A stretch of DNA of 58,502 bases from an uncultured Bacilli bacterium (lineage in GTDB: Bacteria > Bacillota_I > Bacilli_A > RF39 > UBA660): assembly GCA_944332555.1 (NCBI GenBank), contig CALVKF010000004.1, positions 1-58,502 on the forward strand, in the 5' to 3' direction. The notes under the pieces were generated by a model. That model saw only the letters and a program-made list of their open reading frames with translations. It was not told the DNA's origin and did not search any database. Shown here piece by piece: positions 53,114 to 58,502 of this stretch. Within the stretch, counting starts at the first letter, position 1, and every line of letters starts with the position of its first letter. The translations under genes were made by a program, and so were the position numbers.

Positions 53114-54310
53114 ATGAATAGAGAAGATTTCCCAATGTTAAAACAAGATATAATTTATTTAGATAATGGAGCAACTAGTTTTAAACCCCAATGTGTTATT
53201 GATAAAATTGTTGATTATTATTCTAATTATAGTGCTAATGCTCATCGAGGAGATTATGATATTTCTTATAAAGTAGATTTAGAATATGAAAATGCCAGAG
53301 AAGAAGTAGTAGATTTTATAAATGCTAAATCAAAAGAAGAAGTTATATTTACTAGTGGTTCAACAGATTCTTTAAATATGATAGTAAATGGTTTTTTTGC
53401 TAAACTAGTTGAACCTGGTGATGAAATACTAATAACTACTAGTGAGCATGCATCAAATGTTTTGCCTTGGTTTAAGCTGGCAACTGATTATGGATGTGTA
53501 GTTAAGTTTATTCCATTAGATGATTATTTACATGTAACTTTAGAAAATGTAAAAATGAGCATTACTCCTAAAACTAAAATTATAGCTCTTGCTCATGTAA
53601 CTAATGTTATCGGTGATGTTCGTCCTATTAAAGAGATTGCTAAAATTGCCCATGAAAATAATATATTTTTAGTTGTTGATGGTGCTCAAAGTGTACCTCA
53701 TATGAAGGTAGATGTTCAAGATTTGGATGTTGATTTTTTAACATTTTCTGCTCATAAAATGTTAGGACCAACGGGAGTTGGAGTTCTTTATGGCAAAAAA
53801 GAATTATTAGAAGATTTAGTACCTATCAATTTAGGAGGGGGCATGAATGAATCGTTTGATAGTCCAAGTGAGGTCTATTTAAAAGATTTACCAACCAGGC
53901 TAGAGGCTGGTACTCCAAATATCGCCGGAGTCATAGGTTTTGGAGAAGCGATTAGATATTTGAAAAAAATTGGCATGGAAAAAATAGAAGAAAGAGAAAG
54001 ACAGTTGCGGGAATATTTGATAGAAAAATTAGTTAAAATTCCGCATTTAGATATTATCAATTTAGAGTCGGAAAGTGGAATTGTAGCATTTAATGTCAAT
54101 GATATTTTTTCACAAGATGTCGCATATTACTTGAATAAATATAATATTTGTGTTAGAGCAGGTAATCATTGTGCAAAATTAACTAAAAATGTTACAGGTG
54201 TAGATAATTCTTTAAGAGTTAGTTTATATTTTTATAATACCGAGACTGAAATAGATGAATTAGTAGAACTTTTAAGTGATAAAGAAAAAATAGTAAGAGA
54301 GATGATTTAA
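53114..54310 (+). CDS. sufS: Cysteine desulfurase SufS
   Basis: A 398-aa class V aminotransferase-fold PLP enzyme that takes sulfur from cysteine for Fe-S cluster building. PLP lysine is Lys215 in SAHKMLGPTGVGVLYG; the catalytic Cys is Cys353 in AGNHCAKL. The N terminus YLDNGATSFKP and ATSEHASNVLPW-type segment fit group II desulfurases (SufS). The scaffold gene follows after one base. sufB, sufC and sufD are not in this window. Confidence 0.93.
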   Translation: MNREDFPMLKQDIIYLDNGATSFKPQCVIDKIVDYYSNYSANAHRGDYDISYKVDLEYENAREEVVDFINAKSKEEVIFTSGSTDSLNMIVNGFFAKLVEPGDEILITTSEHASNVLPWFKLATDYGCVVKFIPLDDYLHVTLENVKMSITPKTKIIALAHVTNVIGDVRPIKEIAKIAHENNIFLVVDGAQSVPHMKVDVQDLDVDFLTFSAHKMLGPTGVGVLYGKKELLEDLVPINLGGGMNESFDSPSEVYLKDLPTRLEAGTPNIAGVIGFGEAIRYLKKIGMEKIEERERQLREYLIEKLVKIPHLDIINLESESGIVAFNVNDIFSQDVAYYLNKYNICVRAGNHCAKLTKNVTGVDNSLRVSLYFYNTETEIDELVELLSDKEKIVREMI

Positions 54311-54311
54311 G

Positions 54312-54716
54312 TTGAATTATAGAGATGTAGTAATGGATCATTATAGTAATCCAAGAAACAAAAAAAGAATGGATGATAGTAAGTATATAAAACAAAATAC
54401 TAGAAATACTTCATGCATTGATAATTTAGATATTTATTGTTTAATTGATAGAGATATCATAAAAGATATTACTTTTGATGGTGAAGCATGTGCTATAAGT
54501 ATATCTTCAGCATCAATTATGACTACTCTTTTAAAGGATAAAACAATTACTGAAGCTAAAGAAATAATAAATAACATAGATAATATGTTAAATGATTTAG
54601 AATATGATAAAGATTTAATTAAAGAAGCTAGTGTTTATGAAAATACTAAAAACACAAGTCGTAAAACTTGTGCTTGGCTTCCATATGCGGGAATAAAAAA
54701 AATAATTGAAAAATAG
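54312..54716 (+). CDS. sufU: SufU-type sulfur acceptor/scaffold protein
   Basis: A 134-aa SufU. Three conserved cysteines are seen: NTSCIDN (usual form NPTCGD), DGEACAISISSASIM and SRKTCAWLPYAGIK. In SufU these, with an Asp, bind zinc and take persulfide from SufS. The usual Gly-Asp after the first Cys is Ile-Asp here, keeping the Asp. The start is TTG 54312, just after the sufS stop, so the pair is co-transcribed. Confidence 0.9.
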   Translation: MNYRDVVMDHYSNPRNKKRMDDSKYIKQNTRNTSCIDNLDIYCLIDRDIIKDITFDGEACAISISSASIMTTLLKDKTITEAKEIINNIDNMLNDLEYDKDLIKEASVYENTKNTSRKTCAWLPYAGIKKIIEK

Positions 54717-54735
54717 TTGCAAAACTATTTTTTCT
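54709..54735. terminator. Bidirectional terminator
   Basis: AAAAATAGTT with AACTATTTTT around a GCAA loop; it covers the sufU stop and the end of the convergent XRE gene. Confidence 0.75.
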
Positions 54736-54940
54736 TTTCTAAAGTTACAACAATATCAAATTTATCACAAATAGCTAAAAAGTCATTTAAAAAAATTCTG
54801 TTACGATCATTTTCAATGTTATTAATACTATTACGGCTTCTTCCAATTTCTTTAGCAAATTTTTGTTGGGATAAAGTTGTCCATTCTCTTATAATTTTCA
54901 TTACTTCATTCGCTTTATAATCATTAGCTTTTATTTTCAT
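54725..54940 (-). CDS. Small XRE-family regulator
   Basis: A 71-aa single-domain HTH protein: WTTLSQQKFAKEIGRSRNSI, then NNIENDRNRIFLNDFLAICDKFDIVVTLEKKK. It resembles HipB-like and phage Cro-like regulators. ATG 54940 has GGTGATT upstream, so the longer reading from 54976 is not needed. It diverges from the surface-protein gene, and repeated sites in between (TAATCAA units) are its likely operators; this is inferred. Confidence 0.82.
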   Translation of the reverse strand: MKIKANDYKANEVMKIIREWTTLSQQKFAKEIGRSRNSINNIENDRNRIFLNDFLAICDKFDIVVTLEKKK

Positions 54941-54967
54941 TTTAATCACCAAATTAAGACTATCATA

Positions 54968-55060
54968 AGTAATCAAAAAAAACTTAAAATTGACTATTGA
55001 CAGTAATCAATTAAAATTTTATAATTAAATTAATGATTGATAACTAACAGTAATCAATTA
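54968..55060. promoter_or_regulatory. Repeated operator sites between XRE and surface-protein genes
   Basis: ACAGTAATCAATTA occurs exactly twice (55000-55013 and 55047-55060), and a shorter copy AAGTAATCAA lies at 54968-54977. The first copy overlaps the -35 box of the surface-protein promoter, the second its leader, and the third lies just upstream of the XRE gene. This layout fits repression of the surface gene plus autoregulation. Confidence 0.6.
54997..55025 (+). promoter_or_regulatory. Consensus promoter of the surface-protein gene
   Basis: TTGACA (54997-55002), a 17-bp spacer and TATAAT (55020-55025): an exact match to the sigma-A consensus, the strongest-looking promoter in the window. 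Confidence 0.85.
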
Positions 55061-55076
55061 TAGGAGTTGAAGTCTT

Positions 55077-56831
55077 ATGAAAAAGAAAATATTGTTGATA
55101 AGTAGTATGTTACTAACATTTATTTTAGTTGTCTTTGTTTCATTAAATAATACAAATAATGAAAATAAAAATGTATTATCTAATACAAATAAAGATACAG
55201 AAGTAATAAATAGTAATATGATAACTATGATGTATGAAACAGATGCTGGTACAGGTATATATGAAGAAACAAAAGATACAACTTGGCCAGAGAATGGATA
55301 TATATTTAATGAAAATTTAAGTGGTTGTGAGAGAGGTGGAGAATTAGAATATAATTCTATAAATAAAACAGTAAATTTATTAAGTAATAAATCAGATAAT
55401 TGTTATGTGTACTTTGATAAATATGATGGAGTATGGATAGATAATGTAAGTATATCTAATGTAACAGGATCATCTGTTACATTAGATATAAGTGCAACAA
55501 GTGAAAATGGAAATATTACAACATATTATTATTCACTAAATGATAGTGAAGAATATCAAGAAACAACAACTAATCCAATAACCATAAATGATTTAAATAA
55601 ATTAACAGAATATAAGATAAGCATATATGCTATAGATAGTACAAATGCAAGATCTAATATATATGAAGTAATAGTAGCTACAACAGATGAATCAAGACCA
55701 GTGATAAATAGTGTAAGTGTAACTGATGTCTCATACAATGGTTTTACCTTAACTGTAGATGCTACAAGTGATGTGGAGATTAATAAATATTATTATATCC
55801 TTAAAAATCAAGAAGATAATAATGCTGCATATAGCACATCAAATAAATATGCTTTTAATAATCTTAAAGAAAATACTAACTATGATTTGGAAATATTCAT
55901 AGAAGATACAAACGGGATATTTTCAGAAAAATATAATATTTCAGAAAAAACTATGCTTAGGTTAAGTACATATATAGTCAATTTATATTCATCACAAGGC
56001 TCAAATAATATATATTATCATGCAAGTAATTTAAATAATTCTGCAGGAGACAATTCGTATAGATATTCCGGAGCTAATCCAAATAATTATGTTTGTTTCG
56101 GCTCAACTACAACGCCATGTCCTACAGAAAATATATATCGAATAATAGGTGTATTTAATAATCAAGTTAAAATTATTACATCGGATGTAGTTGGTAACTC
56201 CGTTCTTGGTAAACAACCGGATATGACAACTCCAACATCTTGGTATCCTAATTATAGTGGCCATTTAACAAATCTACCCGTATATTTTTGGAGTGGCAGT
56301 AGTAGTGAATCTAATATATGGAGTAGTAGTACATTAAATATAGATGTTTTAAATGGTACATATTTAACTAATTTAGGAATCGCATGGAGTAATTTAATAG
56401 CAAATCACATATGGAAAGTAGGCGGAATGAGTTGGCCAAATGGGGCAACATCAGGAGCACAAACAGCATATAATTACGAAGTGGGAGCAAATAGTAGTGA
56501 TACATCATATAATGCTAAAGTAGGATTGATGTATTTAAGTGATTATTATTACGGAGCAAGTAACACATATTGGTCATATGCAGGAAGCAATAGTTCGGGT
56601 GCAGATTATAGTTTAGCTATTAATGATAATTGGCTATATATTGGAATAATTGAACATACTATTGCTAGAAATATTGATAATCAAACTGAAGTATATAAAA
56701 TTTCTGGTTCGGGATCAATTGTCACTTCTGCTGGAGGTGTTAGCTTAAGACCAGTCTTCTACCTAAATTCAAATGTTACTTATCTTTCTGGTGATGGTTC
56801 GGAACAAAATCCTATACGCATTGGAATGTAA
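55077..56831 (+). CDS. Secreted fibronectin type III surface protein
   Basis: A 584-aa secreted protein. It has a signal peptide (KKILLISSMLLTFILVVFVSL) and a domain with one Cys pair (CERGGE, NCYVYFDKYDG). Two fibronectin type III repeats follow at about 120-205 and 208-295. The C-terminal domain of about 280 residues has VCFGSTTTPCPTENIYRIIG and the tail LRPVFYLNSNVTYLSGDG. No LPxTG sorting signal or C-terminal membrane helix is present, so anchoring is unclear. A remnant of the same family lies at 21599-21772. It may be an adhesin or pilus-like component; this is inferred. A perfect promoter overlapped by repeats suggests tight on/off control. Confidence 0.8.
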   Translation: MKKKILLISSMLLTFILVVFVSLNNTNNENKNVLSNTNKDTEVINSNMITMMYETDAGTGIYEETKDTTWPENGYIFNENLSGCERGGELEYNSINKTVNLLSNKSDNCYVYFDKYDGVWIDNVSISNVTGSSVTLDISATSENGNITTYYYSLNDSEEYQETTTNPITINDLNKLTEYKISIYAIDSTNARSNIYEVIVATTDESRPVINSVSVTDVSYNGFTLTVDATSDVEINKYYYILKNQEDNNAAYSTSNKYAFNNLKENTNYDLEIFIEDTNGIFSEKYNISEKTMLRLSTYIVNLYSSQGSNNIYYHASNLNNSAGDNSYRYSGANPNNYVCFGSTTTPCPTENIYRIIGVFNNQVKIITSDVVGNSVLGKQPDMTTPTSWYPNYSGHLTNLPVYFWSGSSSESNIWSSSTLNIDVLNGTYLTNLGIAWSNLIANHIWKVGGMSWPNGATSGAQTAYNYEVGANSSDTSYNAKVGLMYLSDYYYGASNTYWSYAGSNSSGADYSLAINDNWLYIGIIEHTIARNIDNQTEVYKISGSGSIVTSAGGVSLRPVFYLNSNVTYLSGDGSEQNPIRIGM

Positions 56832-56848
56832 TTTCTATTTGAAAACAC

Positions 56849-56878
56849 TTGAAAATATGTAATGTTTTGTGGTATATT
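56849..56878 (+). promoter_or_regulatory. Promoter of serS
   Basis: TTGAAA (56849-56854) and TATATT (56873-56878) with an 18-bp spacer. Confidence 0.6.
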
Positions 56879-56883
56879 ATTGG

Positions 56884-57076
56884 TATCAACGAAGATAAAG
56901 GATAAGTAGTTATATTGATTCTTACTAGAGATTTAGTGGCTGGTGGAAACTAAAAAGATAAATATAATGAATCTACCTTTGGAGTTAGCGATTTGCTCGG
57001 GTAATACCGTTATCTAAAACGAGTTATAAAGGGTGGTACCGTCATAAATTGACTCCTTGGTATTACTCTTTTTATT
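56884..57076 (+). promoter_or_regulatory. Serine T-box leader of serS
   Basis: A T-box riboswitch. The T-box AAAGGGTGGTACCGTC is at about 57028-57043; its UGGU-type bulge reads uncharged tRNA ends. The stem I specifier is most likely UCU at 56972-56974, followed by A, matching a serine codon. The terminator is GGGTAATACC near 57000 pairing with GGTATTACTC near 57060, followed by TTTTT. Uncharged tRNA-Ser would stabilise the antiterminator and turn serS on. The partial tRNA-Ser(UGA) at the window start is one possible regulator in the same region. Confidence 0.9.
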
Positions 57077-57094
57077 ATTGAAAGGAAGATTAAA

Positions 57095-58381
57095 ATGATT
57101 GATATTAAATTAATTAGAGAAAATAGTGATTTAGTAAAAGAAAATATTAAAAAGAAATTTCAAGATGAAAAATTAGGTTTAGTTGATGAAGTTTATGAAT
57201 ATGATAAAACATATCGGGAATATAAGTTAGAAGGCGATAATTTAAGAGCCAAAAGAAATGAATTAAGTAAAGAAATTGGAACACTCATGCGAGAAGGTAA
57301 AAAAAGTGAAGCTGATGAGATAAAGACAGAAGTAACTCGAATTAATGAAAGAATTAAAGAATTAGAAGAAAGCGAAGAAAATTTAGAGAGTGAAATTAAA
57401 ACAAGGATGATGGTTATACCTAATATTATTGATGACTCTGTTCCAATTGGCAAGGATGATTCCGAAAATGTAGAATTAGAGAGATTTGGAGAACCAAAAG
57501 TTCCTGATTATGAAATACCTTATCATGCCGATATTTTAGAGTCTTTAAGTGGCCTTGATAAAGATGCAGCAGGTAGAACTAGTGGTAATGGTTTTTATTA
57601 TTTAATTGGTGATATTGCGAGACTTTCTAGTGCTATGCTTGCTTATGCAAGAGATTTTATGATTGATAAAGGTTTTACATATGCAATCCCACCATTTATG
57701 ATTCGTAGTGATGTTGTGACTGGTGTTATGTCTTTTGCAGAAATGGATGCCATGATGTATAAAATTGAGGGCGAAGACTTATATTTAATTGGCACAAGTG
57801 AACATTCTATGATTGGTAGATTTAAAGATCAAATTGTTAAAGAAGATAGTCTTCCTATTACAATGACTTCTTATTCTCCATGTTTTAGAAAAGAAGTTGG
57901 AGCTCATGGTATTGAAGAACGAGGAATATATCGGGTTCATCAATTTGAAAAACAAGAAATGATTGTTTTATGTAAGCCAGAAGAATCAATGGATTGGTAT
58001 GAAAAAATGTGGAAGTTTACGGTAGAATTATTTAGAAATTTAGATATACCTGTAAGAACACTTGAATGTTGTAGTGGTGATCTTGCTGATTTAAAAGTAA
58101 AATCTGTTGATGTTGAAGCTTGGAGTCCAAGACAAAAGAAATATTTTGAAGTTGGTTCATGTTCTAATTTAGGTGATGCTCAAGCAAGAAGACTGGGTAT
58201 TAGAACTAAAGGTGAAAATGGTAATTATTATGTTCACACATTAAATAATACAGTTCTTGCATCAACTAGAGCTTTAATTGCTTTAATTGAAAATAATTAC
58301 CAAAGTGATGGCTCTGTGAGTGTTCCTAAAGTATTACAACCTTATATGGGAGGATTAGAAATAATTAAACCAAAGTATTAG
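57095..58381 (+). CDS. serS: Seryl-tRNA synthetase
   Basis: A 428-aa class II synthetase. It begins MIDIKLIRENSDLVKENIKK and has the long antiparallel coiled-coil arm (about 30-100) that grips the tRNA-Ser variable loop. Motif 2 is SPCFRKEVGAHGIEERGIYRVHQFEKQE and motif 3 NTVLASTRALIALIENN. TSEHSM and VEAWSPRQKKYFEVGSCSNLGDAQARR complete the serine and ATP site. Length is normal. Controlled by the T-box leader; GAAAGGAAG is the ribosome binding site. Confidence 0.97.
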   Translation: MIDIKLIRENSDLVKENIKKKFQDEKLGLVDEVYEYDKTYREYKLEGDNLRAKRNELSKEIGTLMREGKKSEADEIKTEVTRINERIKELEESEENLESEIKTRMMVIPNIIDDSVPIGKDDSENVELERFGEPKVPDYEIPYHADILESLSGLDKDAAGRTSGNGFYYLIGDIARLSSAMLAYARDFMIDKGFTYAIPPFMIRSDVVTGVMSFAEMDAMMYKIEGEDLYLIGTSEHSMIGRFKDQIVKEDSLPITMTSYSPCFRKEVGAHGIEERGIYRVHQFEKQEMIVLCKPEESMDWYEKMWKFTVELFRNLDIPVRTLECCSGDLADLKVKSVDVEAWSPRQKKYFEVGSCSNLGDAQARRLGIRTKGENGNYYVHTLNNTVLASTRALIALIENNYQSDGSVSVPKVLQPYMGGLEIIKPKY

Positions 58382-58402
58382 AATTTTTTCTAATACTTTT
58401 GC
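58372..58402 (+). terminator. Terminator of serS
   Basis: AAAGTATTAG/CTAATACTTT stem with a T-rich loop and tail; it includes the stop codon. Confidence 0.75.
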
Positions 58403-58440
58403 ATTTTATAGAATAATGTGTTATTACCCGAGTTTGCCAC

Positions 58441-58490
58441 CTAAAAATAAAGATAATCGCTTGAAATTCAGCGATTATCTTTATTTTAGG
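58441..58490. terminator. Strong hairpin, probably a terminator for a gene beyond the window
   Basis: An 18-bp perfect stem (58444-58461 with 58470-58487) around an 8-nt loop, AT-rich at its base. It most likely ends a minus-strand gene to the right of the window or acts in both directions. Confidence 0.6.
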
Positions 58491-58502
58491 GATTAAAATT
58501 TA

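Noticed and set aside
54717..54920. Plus-strand frame opposite the small XRE gene
   Set aside because: The minus strand encodes a clear HTH with ribosome binding site and terminator; the plus frame begins inside a terminator.
1..58502. CRISPR arrays, insertion sequences, integrases or prophage genes
   Set aside because: I saw no regularly spaced repeats, no transposase or integrase motifs and no phage structural genes. The repeats noted are single inverted repeats or operators.

Overview
The window comes from a strongly AT-rich, low-GC Gram-positive-type bacterium. Evidence: sigma-A-like promoters (TTGACA/TATAAT class), strong Shine-Dalgarno sites, many TTG starts, a serine T-box leader on serS, a CIRCE/HrcA operator, an RNase J-family protein, SpoVS, SufS-SufU and an AI-2E/YtvI-type permease. 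TGA is a normal stop codon (for example the genes ending at 48056 and 51024), so this is not a Mycoplasma/Spiroplasma code. I infer an uncultured Bacilli lineage of the RF39/RFN20 kind; that placement is inference.

Layout. 1-980: a partial tRNA-Ser(UGA) and a tRNA-Leu(UAA) interrupted by a 677-nt group I intron carrying an HNH endonuclease gene. 1072-6887: housekeeping and small genes (HdeD-like membrane protein, SpoVS, rubrerythrin, SSB, XRE regulator, a secreted unknown, an RNase J-family protein with an altered metal site). 6954-9803: tRNA-Asn, then a membrane protein / lipid glycosyltransferase / AAA+ operon. 9800-13238, minus strand: a translationally coupled operon of a DNA-repair-type radical SAM protein, its usual DUF4130-type partner and a divergent GroEL-like chaperonin. 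13939-17984: an NHEJ cluster (Ku, stand-alone LigD ligase, phosphoesterase-polymerase LigD) with an unidentified small RNA and a DUF1848 gene inside it. 18835-21285: an HTH-like gene, a DUF2828 (TROVE/vWA-like) gene preceded by a structured leader RNA with two homologous arms, and Hsp20 under CIRCE. 21286-21875: a gene-poor stretch with an inverted repeat, three Spo0A-box-like repeats at 10-bp spacing and a collapsed divergent gene pair (two pseudogene tails). 21876-28327, minus: MacB/FtsX-type ABC protein, CDF protein, nitroreductase, UvrD-like helicase.

28426-42705 looks like an accessory region: tRNA-His, small genes, a KAP NTPase, then a same-strand run of a DUF262/HNH (GmrSD-type) protein, a HEPN-CBS protein, a Type ISP restriction-modification enzyme and a large HNH-like/helical protein. 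This reads as a defence island; the HEPN-CBS plus Type ISP pair and the 866-aa protein are its least described parts. 42782-52870 returns to ordinary genes, with a cell-surface glycan theme (PIG-L deacetylase, NAGPA-like glycosidase, GT2-GtrA glycosyltransferase) followed by tag, tex and an AI-2E family permease. 53114-54716 is sufS-sufU. 54725-56831 is a divergent XRE regulator / secreted fibronectin-III protein pair with repeated operators. The window closes with a T-box-controlled serS.

The two signals I rate highest are the DUF2828 leader RNA (two arms whose stems differ by a compensatory base-pair change, inside an 11-bp closing helix that ends against the ribosome binding site) and the tRNA-Leu group I intron with its HNH gene placed in the P6a loop.
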